The position numbers and the translations under genes were made by a program. The notes beneath the pieces are model-generated. The model was not told the DNA's origin and did not search any database. It was given only the letters and a program-made list of their open reading frames with translations. A stretch of 64,000 nt of DNA from Microterricola gilva (GTDB taxonomy: Bacteria; Actinomycetota; Actinomycetes; Actinomycetales; Microbacteriaceae), in NCBI RefSeq assembly GCF_004217495.1, contig NZ_SHLC01000001.1, positions 992,001-1,056,000 on the forward strand. Reading direction: 5' to 3'. This document shows, in pieces, positions 15,598 through 23,810 of this stretch. The stretch's first letter is position 1, and each line of letters opens with the position of its first letter.

Positions 15598-16278
15598 TCA
15601 GGCCAGCAGGGCCCGATAGCGGCTGATCGCGGCATCCGGTACGTCGTCGCCGACGATGCGTCCGTCATCGATGACGATCACCCGGTCGAAGCCGGCGAGC
15701 AGCTCGAGCTGGTGCGTCACGACGATGACCTGCTGATCGAGGCCGGTGAGCATCTCGGTGATGAGACGGGCATTGCGGGCGTCGAGCAGCGTCGTCGGTT
15801 CGTCGGCCACGACGATCGCCGGCTCCGTCACGAGCACGGACGCCAGCGCGAGCAGCTGTTTTTGGCCGCCGGAGAGCCGGTGCGCGGCGTGGTCCGCGTG
15901 CCCGGCGAGGCCGAAGCGCTCCAGCGTCGCGGCGAGCCGCTCCGCGCTCTCCGCCGCGCTGAGGCCGCGCCGACGCAGGCTGAATGCCACATCCTCGGCC
16001 ACCGTCGGCATCACGATCTGGTTGTCGGGGTTCGTGAACACGAAGCCGACGCGGCGGCGTACCTCGCGACCCTTCTTGCTCACATCGAGCCCGTCGACGG
16101 TGACGCGGCCATGATCGGGCGTGACGAGGCCGTTGATCATGCGGGCGAGCGTCGACTTGCCTGAGCCGTTGGCGCCGACGATGCCGACGCGGTGCTCGCT
16201 GATCGTCAGCTCGATCTCCTGCAGCACGCGGCGCTCGCCGTAGCCGTGCGAGACGCCCTCGAACACGATGGGGCTCAT
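15598..16278 (-). CDS. bioM: Biotin ECF transporter ATPase
   Basis: 226 residues with a complete ABC ATPase: Walker A GANGSGKST (about 35-43), Q-loop NPDNQIVMP, signature LSGGQKQL, Walker B IVVADEPTTLLDA and switch histidine VVTHQLEL. The short length, with no extra domains, is typical of ECF-type ATPases (CbiO/BioM). It powers biotin uptake with BioN and BioY. Its ATG overlaps the thiolase stop (ATGA), so it is the fourth gene of a coupled series bioY, ligase, thiolase, bioM. Confidence 0.9.
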   Translation of the reverse strand: MSPIVFEGVSHGYGERRVLQEIELTISEHRVGIVGANGSGKSTLARMINGLVTPDHGRVTVDGLDVSKKGREVRRRVGFVFTNPDNQIVMPTVAEDVAFSLRRRGLSAAESAERLAATLERFGLAGHADHAAHRLSGGQKQLLALASVLVTEPAIVVADEPTTLLDARNARLITEMLTGLDQQVIVVTHQLELLAGFDRVIVIDDGRIVGDDVPDAAISRYRALLA

Positions 16279-17450
16279 GCCGCACGCTCCACGAGCATGG
16301 CGATGCCCTGGCCGCCGCCGATGGAGCAGGCCGCGAGACCGTAGCGCTCACCGTCGCTGGCGAACATGCGCGCGGCGAGCCGCACGAGCAGCACCGCTCC
16401 GGATGCACCCCAGGGGTGGCCGAGCGCGATGGCGCCGCCATCGGAACAGATGCGGTTCTCGTCGAGGCCGACGGCGTCGCTGACCGCGAGGAGCTGGGAG
16501 GCGAAGGCCTCGGTGATCTCGATGGCGTCGAGTTCGGATGCCGCAACGCCCGTGCGGGCGAGGAGGCGCTCGATTGCCAGGGCGGCACCGATGCCGGGCA
16601 GGGCGGGGTCCGAGCCGGACGCCGCGCTCGCGACGATGCGGAGACCGGGCAGGCCGAGCTCGGCGCGCACCGCCTCGCTGGTCACGGCCATCGCGGCCGC
16701 CCCATCGGAGATCCCGCAGGAGTTGCCGGCCGTGACGGTCCCGCCGTCGGTGAACGCCGGGCCGAAGCGGGCGAGGCGGCTCGCGTCGAGCGTCGCGCGC
16801 GGGCGCTCGTCGCTGGCGACGCCGCCGATCGGGACGATCTCCGCGTCGAAGCCGCCGCGGTCGCGGTGGGCGCTCGCCAGCTCGTGCGAGCGGGCTGCCC
16901 AGTCGTCCTGGCGCCGGCGGGAGATGCCGAAGCGGTCGGCGACGGCGTCCGCGGCCTCGCCCATCTCCGGGTCCGGCCAGCCGCTCGGTGCGAACGGGGC
17001 GCGGGTGTAGCGTCGGGCCTCGCTGTCGCCGTGGGGCGGCCAGAACCGCCACGGCGCGGTGGACGCCGACTCCGCGCCGCCGGCGAGCACGAGCTCTGCA
17101 TTGCCGGCGCGCACGAGCGTTGCGGCCTGCGCGACGGCCTCGAGCCCCGAACCGCACTGCCGGTCGACGGTGACGGCCGGCACACTCTGATCGAGGCCGG
17201 CGCGCAGACCTGAGAGCCTGGCGACGTTGCCGCCTGGCCCCATGCAGTTGCCGAGCACGATCTCGCCGATCGGCCGGCCGGATGCGGCCACCGCGTCGGC
17301 GATGGCGCGCAGAACGGGCGCGGCGAGTCCGTCGACGCTGTGCTCGGACAGGCCGCGGCCGCTCGTGGCGATGGCGCTCCGCTTGGCAGCAACGATCACC
17401 GCACCGGTCATCGGTGCGTCGCCGGGGTGCGGCATCCTGTTGCTAGACAT
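16275..17450 (-). CDS. Thiolase (acetyl-CoA acyltransferase family)
   Basis: 391 residues. The nucleophilic cysteine is Cys99 in VDRQCGSGLEA; the catalytic pair is His in IALGHPWGASGA and Cys in AACSIGGGQG. Thiolases either condense or cleave acyl-CoA chains. The start ATG 17450 overlaps the end of the upstream ligase gene by 8 bp; a second Met (MTGAVIVAAKRS, residue 14) is where most thiolases begin. The gene lies inside the biotin transporter operon. In Bacillus subtilis the biotin-regulated yhfUTS operon has the same trio (BioY, acyl-CoA ligase, thiolase), so a role in making or recycling a biotin precursor chain is plausible, but that is inference. Confidence 0.88.
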   Translation of the reverse strand: MSSNRMPHPGDAPMTGAVIVAAKRSAIATSGRGLSEHSVDGLAAPVLRAIADAVAASGRPIGEIVLGNCMGPGGNVARLSGLRAGLDQSVPAVTVDRQCGSGLEAVAQAATLVRAGNAELVLAGGAESASTAPWRFWPPHGDSEARRYTRAPFAPSGWPDPEMGEAADAVADRFGISRRRQDDWAARSHELASAHRDRGGFDAEIVPIGGVASDERPRATLDASRLARFGPAFTDGGTVTAGNSCGISDGAAAMAVTSEAVRAELGLPGLRIVASAASGSDPALPGIGAALAIERLLARTGVAASELDAIEITEAFASQLLAVSDAVGLDENRICSDGGAIALGHPWGASGAVLLVRLAARMFASDGERYGLAACSIGGGQGIAMLVERAA

Positions 17451-18726
17451 CGCGTGGAGCTCCAAACTCGCTGAAGGGGATCGTGCCGTCGTCGAGCCCG
17501 GCCCGCAGCACGCCCTTGGCCAGTTTGCCAGACGCGGTGCGGGGGATCGCGTCGACGAGCAGCCAGCGGCGGGGGCGCTCGATCGGCGTGAACAGCCCGC
17601 GCGCGGAGGCCACAACGGCGTCGAGTGCCCCCGCACCGTCGAGTGCCGCTGTGCGCTCGAGCACGGCGAGGACGCTCTCGCCGAGGATCGGGTGCGGTTC
17701 GGCCAGGACCGCGGCGGTGCCGACACCGGGGATGCCCTCGATCGCGCGCTCGATGTCCTCGCTCAGCACGGTGCTCCCCGCGGTGGTGACGGCGGCATCC
17801 GCGCGGCCGCGCACCCGCACCGTGCCGTCGTCGCCGAGGTCGATGAGGTCGCCGACGCTGGCGAAGCCGGAGTCGTCGCGGAGGAGCGCGCCGTTCGCCG
17901 AGCCGACGTAGCCAAGCGACAGGTACGGGGACCGCACCCAGGCTGAGCGCTCTCCACCGTCCTCTCCACCGCGCAGCTCGAGCTCGACGCCGGGGAACGC
18001 GCGGAGCGCTCCCGCACGGTCGCCGATGGCGACGAAGGAGAGTTCCGCGGCCCCGTAGTACTCGGTGACGGTGCTGCCGCGCTGCTCGGCGGCCGCGCGC
18101 CCTGCCTCAGGGAGGGCGGCGCCGGCCACGATGATGCGCTGGGGCAGTCGCTCGGCCGAGAGGATCCGGCGCAACACGGCCGGCGTGCAGTGCACGGCGC
18201 TCGCCGCGGTGGGGTCATCGCTCAGCTCTGCTCCCAGCCACAGCGTGTGCAGGGCCGCGAAGAGGTGCATCGAGACGTGCAGCGGGCCGGTGAGCACGAC
18301 GGTGTCGCCGCGGCCGAGCCCGGTCGCGGCGGCGAACGGCGCGAAGGAGTCGTGCCACGACGCCGCAGTCCTGGCGATGGCCCTGGCGCGGCCGGACGAG
18401 CCGGACGTCATCACGATCAGCCCAGCGGATGCCGGAACGTGCTGCGGCAGCGGCGCGGGGTCGCGCGCATCACCGATCATCACGGGGCGCCCCCGGTCCA
18501 GAGCCGCGAGGACGGTGACCAGCAGCTCGGTGTCGTCTGCGCTGTCCGCGCGGACGACGACGCCAGGAGTGGGGTTGCTCCGAGCGACGTCGTGCCGGGC
18601 GACGCGCTCGCGCAGCGCCCCGTAGCTGAGCGCGCGCCCGCCGAATCGCAGCGCGGTGTCAGCGTCTGCGCCGCCCAGCCACCGCGCCGTGCCCGCCGAC
18701 GTATCGCTCAGCAACGGACTGCTCAC
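17443..18726 (-). CDS. AMP-forming acyl-CoA ligase (ANL superfamily)
   Basis: 427 residues from GTG 18726, overlapping the bioY stop as GTGA. The adenylation motifs are present: phosphate loop IVMTSGSSGRARAI, aromatic motif TEYYGAAELSF, the Asp of SVGDLIDLGDDG, hinge RGRADA and the late lysine in PRTASGKLAKG. It is shorter than common acyl-CoA ligases (500-550 residues), mostly in the N-terminal part. It probably activates a fatty or dicarboxylic acid for the adjacent thiolase. The homologous place in B. subtilis is held by YhfT. The substrate cannot be read from the sequence. Confidence 0.85.
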   Translation of the reverse strand: MSSPLLSDTSAGTARWLGGADADTALRFGGRALSYGALRERVARHDVARSNPTPGVVVRADSADDTELLVTVLAALDRGRPVMIGDARDPAPLPQHVPASAGLIVMTSGSSGRARAIARTAASWHDSFAPFAAATGLGRGDTVVLTGPLHVSMHLFAALHTLWLGAELSDDPTAASAVHCTPAVLRRILSAERLPQRIIVAGAALPEAGRAAAEQRGSTVTEYYGAAELSFVAIGDRAGALRAFPGVELELRGGEDGGERSAWVRSPYLSLGYVGSANGALLRDDSGFASVGDLIDLGDDGTVRVRGRADAAVTTAGSTVLSEDIERAIEGIPGVGTAAVLAEPHPILGESVLAVLERTAALDGAGALDAVVASARGLFTPIERPRRWLLVDAIPRTASGKLAKGVLRAGLDDGTIPFSEFGAPRDV

Positions 18727-19352
18727 CGGGGGGTGATGAGCCCGGGCCAGGCGCGGTGCACCTGCTTCGCGGCGAGCACCGTCACGATGACCTTGAGGAT
18801 GTCACCGGGAAGGAAGACCAGTGCTCCGGTGAGTGCGACGGTGAACGGGACACCCGTGCTGACGGCGACCCACGGAACGCCGATCGCGTACATGACGACG
18901 ATGCCGCCGAGTGCCGTGGCTCCCAGGGCGGGCCAGAGCGGGTAGCGGGGGAGCAGCCTGGCGGTGAACCAGCCGATCACGAGTGCGGCGAGGAGCCAGC
19001 CGAGCAGGTAGCCGCCCGTTGGGCCGAGGAACACGCCGATGCCGCCGCGGCCGCCGGAGAGCAGGGGGAGACCGGCGGCGACGAGCACCTGCAGCAGGAG
19101 GACGGCGAGGAATCCGTTCCGGGCGCCGAGGATGGCGCCGGCGAGCATCACGCCGAGGGTCTGGAAGGTGATGGGGACGGCGGTGCCGCCGAGGTACAGC
19201 GAGCCGGGCAGGCCGAGGGCGGCGATGAGCGCGGCGAAGGTGGCGATGGACGCCAGGTCGCGGGCGCCGAGGGTGCGTCGCGGCGCACGGGGGCCGGAGG
19301 CTGCGGGGGCGGGGGCCGAGGTCGGCTGTGGCGGCAAGCTCTGCTGTGTCAT
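18723..19352 (-). CDS. bioY: Biotin ECF transporter substrate-binding membrane protein
   Basis: 209 residues from ATG 19352 (MTQQSLPPQ). The first 40 residues are Pro/Ala-rich and cytoplasmic; then six membrane segments follow with the BioY signature AVPITFQTLGVMLAGAILG and the conserved GGRGGIGVFLGPTGGYLLGW loop that binds biotin, and a late GVPFTVALTGALVFLPGDILK. It captures biotin and releases it with BioMN. First gene of the operon, with a 30-bp inverted repeat 38 bp upstream as a candidate operator. No ribosome binding site is evident, so a leaderless or very short leader transcript is possible. Confidence 0.93.
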   Translation of the reverse strand: MTQQSLPPQPTSAPAPAASGPRAPRRTLGARDLASIATFAALIAALGLPGSLYLGGTAVPITFQTLGVMLAGAILGARNGFLAVLLLQVLVAAGLPLLSGGRGGIGVFLGPTGGYLLGWLLAALVIGWFTARLLPRYPLWPALGATALGGIVVMYAIGVPWVAVSTGVPFTVALTGALVFLPGDILKVIVTVLAAKQVHRAWPGLITPR

Positions 19353-19389
19353 GAACACAACGCTAGAAGCGGGGCCGGATGCCGCGCTC

Positions 19390-19419
19390 AATCTGCCGTA
19401 CAAAAAACGACGGCAGATT
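19390..19419. promoter_or_regulatory. Inverted repeat upstream of bioY, candidate operator
   Basis: AATCTGCCGT (19390-19399) and its exact reverse complement ACGGCAGATT (19410-19419) are separated by ACAAAAAACG. The centre-to-centre distance of 20 bp equals two helix turns, as expected for a dimeric regulator. It ends 38 bp before the bioY start. It does not match the BirA or BioQ consensus that I know. Confidence 0.5.
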
Positions 19420-19469
19420 CTGGAATGAAGCGTCTGAACCGCGGAGCCTGGAGCGGAGAGTCTGGAGGG

Positions 19470-19862
19470 CTAGGCGACGGCGCGGTGCGATGCGGTCTCA
19501 GCGTGCGCGCTGCGCGGGGCGTCCGCACGGTTTTGATCGGTGCGGTTCTGATCGGCCCACACCGCAACGGGGGCGGGATTCCAGCTGAGCGCGCTCGGCT
19601 CGGTTCCCGGCTCGTTCCGCAGCGCGTCGCGGCCGTCCTCAACGGTGCGCGTGAGCTCGCCGGCAATCTGGCGACTCAGCATCGTGTGGAAGATCTCGTC
19701 AGTGTCGCCGTCCGCACGGCGAACGAGCGTCCACTCCCCGGATGCCCCGATGATGTCGGTGAGCTTGTTGTTGATGAGCTCGAACAGTGCCTCGGAGCTG
19801 AGCTCCGGCGCAGGGGCCAGAAGCACTGGCGCGGTCTGGCGGCGCCGGCGGAACATTGCCAC
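19470..19862 (-). CDS. Hypothetical protein
   Basis: 130 residues from GTG 19862, with AGAGGA six bases upstream; ATG 19856 is an in-frame alternative. The beginning is basic (MFRRRRQTAPVL), followed by a small folded-looking domain (SEALFELINNKLTDIIGASGEWTLVRR, DEIFHTMLSRQIAGELTR). The last 40 residues are low-complexity and rich in Ala, Asn and His. No membrane span or known motif is visible. It is on the same strand as bioY, 117 bp upstream of it, and is separated from it by the candidate operator, so it is probably not part of that operon. Confidence 0.6.
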   Translation of the reverse strand: MAMFRRRRQTAPVLLAPAPELSSEALFELINNKLTDIIGASGEWTLVRRADGDTDEIFHTMLSRQIAGELTRTVEDGRDALRNEPGTEPSALSWNPAPVAVWADQNRTDQNRADAPRSAHAETASHRAVA

Positions 19863-19948
19863 GATCTGTCCTCTCGCTCGCTTCGGGTAGCAGGATCAGT
19901 CTGCGCTATACTCGCCCGAATCTGCGGCTGACACGCCGCGGCGCGCTG

Positions 19949-20137
19949 TTACTTCTCGAGCGCGCGCTCTCTGGCCTCGTCGCGCACCGCGGTTATCGCG
20001 AGGGTGAGTGAGATGCCCCAGCCGAGCCACATGAGGGCCAGCCGCCAGTCGCGCGGACCGTTGCGTGTGGCTTGAACGATGCCCCAGCTGCTGGTCACCG
20101 CGCCGATGACGGCGCCGTTGAACAGGTATTTGCGCAT
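19949..20137 (-). CDS. Small two-span membrane protein
   Basis: 62 residues from ATG 20137, chosen for the GGAGGTG ribosome binding site just upstream. Two hydrophobic stretches (LFNGAVIGAVTSSWGIV and LALMWLGWGISLTLAITAV) are joined by a charged loop (RNGPRDWR), and the tail is basic and helical (RDEARERALEK). This is a widespread style in actinobacteria with no known function. It stands alone between the hypothetical gene and the divergent TetR regulator. Confidence 0.65.
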   Translation of the reverse strand: MRKYLFNGAVIGAVTSSWGIVQATRNGPRDWRLALMWLGWGISLTLAITAVRDEARERALEK

Positions 20138-20210
20138 GTGTCTGCACCTCCGTCCTCTCACGTTAGCGTGACTGGGAATTCGCCCCAACCCTGACCGATC
20201 GTGCAGTTCC

Positions 20211-20224
20211 TGACCGATTGGTCA
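20211..20224. promoter_or_regulatory. TetR-type operator
   Basis: TGACCGATTGGTCA is a near-perfect palindrome (TGACC-N4-GGTCA) directly upstream of the TetR gene start, and a half copy TGACCGATCG occurs at 20192-20201. Its form and place match self-repression by the adjacent regulator, which would also silence the downstream transporter genes. Confidence 0.6.
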
Positions 20225-20230
20225 AGTAGC

Positions 20231-20848
20231 ATGGGGCGCATGCCCTCAGTAGACGCCGATTCGGCCAACGCCAGCACACGCCCGAAAGCGAGCGACGAGC
20301 TGCGCACGATCGCACTCGAGCAGTTCGCATCGACGGGTTTCTCGGGAACCTCGTTGCAGCAGATCGCCGACGAGGCCGGCTACTCCAAGTCGAGCGTGCT
20401 CTACCACTACGCCAACAAGGAAGCACTGCTCGAAGCCGCGATCGGCCCGGCTATTGACCGCCTCGGCGCCCTGCTCGCCCGATTCACGGAGCGCGGCCCA
20501 TCCCTCGAGGCTCGTGGGCTCTTCGTCGAGGATTTCATCGACTTCCTGCTCGACTACCGGCTCGAGGTCTACACCTTCATCAATCAGGGGAGTTCGCTCC
20601 GCGGCATCCCCGTGATCGATCGGGCGAACGCATTCATCCTCGAACTGTCGAACACCATCTGCGATGAGAACGCCAGCACAGAAGACAAGGTGCGCTTCGG
20701 TGTCGCGCTCGGCGGTGCGGCGTACTCCCTGGTCGCAGGCATGGCCTTCCTCGACGGCGAGGACCTTGGCCCCGTCGACGAGGTGCGAGCCGCCCTCATC
20801 AAACTCGTCGGCGAGCTGCTTGCTCCCGTTTCCATCCCCTCCGCCTGA
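20231..20848 (+). CDS. TetR-family transcriptional regulator
   Basis: 205 residues from ATG 20231 (ATG 20240 is an alternative). The N-terminal helix-turn-helix is clear: LRTIALEQFASTGFSGTSLQQIADEAGYSKSSVLYHYANKEALLEAA. The C-terminal ligand domain is all-helical, without a distinctive motif. A palindromic operator precedes the gene, and an MMPL transporter and a YhgE-type protein follow it in the same direction with a 28-bp gap. It probably represses this export module until a small molecule binds. Confidence 0.9.
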   Translation: MGRMPSVDADSANASTRPKASDELRTIALEQFASTGFSGTSLQQIADEAGYSKSSVLYHYANKEALLEAAIGPAIDRLGALLARFTERGPSLEARGLFVEDFIDFLLDYRLEVYTFINQGSSLRGIPVIDRANAFILELSNTICDENASTEDKVRFGVALGGAAYSLVAGMAFLDGEDLGPVDEVRAALIKLVGELLAPVSIPSA

Positions 20849-20876
20849 CCCCCCTACTACGAGCAGGACAAACACA

Positions 20877-23810
20877 GTGGCAACGTTTCTCTACCGAATC
20901 GGTCGTTTCGCCTATCGCCGTGCATGGCGGGTGATCGGCGCATGGATCCTGGTCCTCGCCGCAATCCTCGGCGGCGGTCTCGCCCTCGGCGGTCAGTTCG
21001 AGGAGTCGTTCTCGATTCCCGGAACGGAATCGCAGCTCGCGATCGACAAGCTGAACGCGGTGTTCCCGCAGGCATCGGGCGCGGCCGTCGAGACCGTGTT
21101 CCAGGTTCCGGACGGTGAATCCGTCGAGGATGCCCAGTACAAGGACGCGATCGAAGAGACGATCTCGGCCATCGAGGGCATCGACGGCGTCGCCGCGGCC
21201 ATCAGCCCGTTCTCCGAGTACGCGGCCAACGCCGTCTCAGACAACGAGGAGACCGCGATCGCGCGCGTGCAACTCGAGGGAGCATCGACGGATGTTACCC
21301 AGGAGACGATCGACGCACTGACAGCCACCGGCGAGATCGGCCGTGACGCAGGCATGACCGTGGCATTCGGCGGTCAGGTCTTCCAAGACACCACCTTCGG
21401 GCTCACCATCGTCGAGGTGTTCGGCGTGCTCTTCGCCGGAGTCGTGCTCGTCATCACCTTCGGGTCGCTGCTCGCGGCCGGCATGCCGCTGCTGATGGCC
21501 CTCGTCGGCGTCGGCGTCGCGATCGGCGGCATCCTCCTCGCGGCGGCCTTCGGCAGCGTGTCGAGCACCGCCCCGATGCTGGCCGTCATGCTCGGCCTGG
21601 CCGTCGGCATCGACTACTCCCTGTTCATCCTCTCCAGGCACCGACAACAGCTCGCCCGTGGCGTCGACCCGGAGGAGTCGGTCGCAACCGCCGTGGCGAC
21701 AGCGGGCGGTGCAGTCGTCTTCGCCGGCATCACCGTGATCATCGCCCTGCTCGGTCTGCTCATCGTCGGAATCCCGTTCCTCAGCACCATGGGTGTCGCA
21801 ACCGCGTTCGCCGTGCTGATCGCCATGCTCATCGCCGTCACCCTGCTCCCGGCCGTGCTCGGCCTGATCAAGGGTCGGATGGCGCCCAAACCCGGCAGCC
21901 GTGCTGACCGCCGCGCGCTCGCCGACGACGACGCCAAGCCGACCATGGGCCGTCGCTGGGTGAACACCGTGCTGAAGGCGCCGATCGTGGCCGTCGTGCT
22001 CGTCGTCGGCGTGCTCGGCACGCTGGCGATCCCCGCGTTCAGCCTCGACCTCAACCTGCCGACCGGCGCGGCGGAGCCTGCCGGCTCGACGCAGCGCGAG
22101 GCCTACGAACTCATCGCAGACGGATTCGGTCCCGGCTACAACGGACCGCTCGTCGTGGTCGTCGACATCACGCAGACCACCGACATCGTCAACGATCTCG
22201 ACACGATCCGCGCCGAGCTGGATCAACTCGACGATGTCGCATTCGTCAGCCAGGGGCTGCCGAACCCGAGCGTCGACACCGCGATCATGCAGGTGATCCC
22301 CGAGAGCGCGCCGGACGACCCCGAAACGAAGGAGCTGGTGCAGAACATCCGTGATCTCGCGCCGAAGATCGAGGACGAGCTGGGCACGCCCATCACGGTC
22401 ACGGGCCAGACCGCCGTCACCATCGACATCTCGAACAGGCTGAGCGACGCGCTCGTGCCGTTCGCGCTCATCGTCGTCGGCCTCTCCATCATCCTGCTGA
22501 TGATGGTGTTCCGTTCGATCTTCGTGCCGATCAAGGCCGCCATCGGCTTCCTGCTCTCGGTGTTCGCCGCGATCGGCGCGACAGTCGCCGTGTTCCAGTG
22601 GGGCTGGTTCTCCGAGCTGCTGCACGTCGAGCACGTCGGTCCGATCCTCAGCTTCCTGCCCATCCTGCTGATGGCCGTGTTGTTCGGCCTGGCCATGGAC
22701 TACGAAGTCTTCCTCGTCTCCGGCATGCGGGAGGAGTTCGTCAAGACAGGCAAAGCTCGATCCTCCATCGTGCACGGCTTCCAGCACTCCGCCCGAGTCG
22801 TGACGGCCGCGGCGCTGATCATGTTCTTCGTCTTCTTCTCCTTCGTGCCTGAAGGCGCAGGACCGATCAAGGGCATCGCGTTCGCGCTGGCGATCGGCGT
22901 CTTCTTCGACGCCTTCCTGGTTCGAATGACGCTGGTGCCAGCCGCCATGGCACTGGCAGGCAAGGCGGCCTGGTACCTCCCGAAGTGGTTGGGCCGGCTG
23001 CTCCCGAATGTCGATGTCGAGGGGGAGAGCCTCCGGGCACACCTCGACGATCTGGCCTGGGCCAGACAGCAGAACTCGGCGCTGACCGCGGATGACGCCT
23101 ACCTCGGCCTCCCCGCACAGGCGATGGGGCCGCTGAACTTCGCCATCGACTCCGGCGCCGTCGTGACGGTGCAGGGGGATGCCTCGGCACGCCGCGTCTT
23201 CGCCGCCTCGCTGGCCGGCCGCCTCGGCCCGGTCGCAGGCAGGCTGCAGCTGCTCGGATCGCCGCTGCCGTCCGAGCGCTCCCGAGCGCTGCGCCGCGTC
23301 GGTCTCATCGACGTCGGCGCCGGTCAGCGGCACGACCTCGACCGCACCGTCGGCGAGGTGCTCAGCGAACGTCTCGAACTCTCACTGCCCTGGTACCGCG
23401 CCCGGTTCGGCGGCGACGCGGAGCGGGCATGGATCGACCGCATCAACGCCGCACTGCGGGCAACGGGAACGAGCCTGCGCCCGATCGACGCCGAGACGAG
23501 CATCTCCTCGCTCAGCGCGCTCGGCCGTGCAACCGTGCTCGCGGCGAGCGTGCTCACGGAGCGGCCGGCCGTGCTCATCGTCGACCTCGGCGACGCGCTG
23601 CCCGTTGATGCCCGCGGCCGCAACATCGCGCAGGTGCTGGCGGCGCTGGCACCGGCAGACACCACGATCGTGTTGGCGGCGGGAGACGCCGTGAACGCGG
23701 CATCCGAAGCCCTCATCGGGGCCAGGGCCAGCACCGCGATCGCGCTGCCGGCGCCGGCCGCCGCCCCGACAAGAATCGAAGAAGTCCAGGAAGATGAGGT
23801 GGCGCGCTGA
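20877..23810 (+). CDS. MMPL-family transporter fused to a degenerate ABC-ATPase-like domain
   Basis: 977 residues from GTG 20877 behind AGGA. Residues 1-740 are an RND/MMPL transporter: first span at 17-38, extracytoplasmic loops, two sets of spans, and GLAVGIDYSLFILSRHR and LFGLAMDYEVFLVSGMREEF as the paired MMPL motifs with the proton-relay Asp-Tyr. Residues about 750-960 read like an ABC ATPase in outline: VVTVQGDASARRVFAASLAG at the Walker A place, SSLSALGRATVLAASVLTER at the signature place and PAVLIVDLGDALP at Walker B. The Walker A lysine and the catalytic glutamate are missing, so the domain should not hydrolyse ATP. The stop overlaps the next start (TGATG). Confidence 0.88.
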   Translation: MATFLYRIGRFAYRRAWRVIGAWILVLAAILGGGLALGGQFEESFSIPGTESQLAIDKLNAVFPQASGAAVETVFQVPDGESVEDAQYKDAIEETISAIEGIDGVAAAISPFSEYAANAVSDNEETAIARVQLEGASTDVTQETIDALTATGEIGRDAGMTVAFGGQVFQDTTFGLTIVEVFGVLFAGVVLVITFGSLLAAGMPLLMALVGVGVAIGGILLAAAFGSVSSTAPMLAVMLGLAVGIDYSLFILSRHRQQLARGVDPEESVATAVATAGGAVVFAGITVIIALLGLLIVGIPFLSTMGVATAFAVLIAMLIAVTLLPAVLGLIKGRMAPKPGSRADRRALADDDAKPTMGRRWVNTVLKAPIVAVVLVVGVLGTLAIPAFSLDLNLPTGAAEPAGSTQREAYELIADGFGPGYNGPLVVVVDITQTTDIVNDLDTIRAELDQLDDVAFVSQGLPNPSVDTAIMQVIPESAPDDPETKELVQNIRDLAPKIEDELGTPITVTGQTAVTIDISNRLSDALVPFALIVVGLSIILLMMVFRSIFVPIKAAIGFLLSVFAAIGATVAVFQWGWFSELLHVEHVGPILSFLPILLMAVLFGLAMDYEVFLVSGMREEFVKTGKARSSIVHGFQHSARVVTAAALIMFFVFFSFVPEGAGPIKGIAFALAIGVFFDAFLVRMTLVPAAMALAGKAAWYLPKWLGRLLPNVDVEGESLRAHLDDLAWARQQNSALTADDAYLGLPAQAMGPLNFAIDSGAVVTVQGDASARRVFAASLAGRLGPVAGRLQLLGSPLPSERSRALRRVGLIDVGAGQRHDLDRTVGEVLSERLELSLPWYRARFGGDAERAWIDRINAALRATGTSLRPIDAETSISSLSALGRATVLAASVLTERPAVLIVDLGDALPVDARGRNIAQVLAALAPADTTIVLAAGDAVNAASEALIGARASTAIALPAPAAAPTRIEEVQEDEVAR

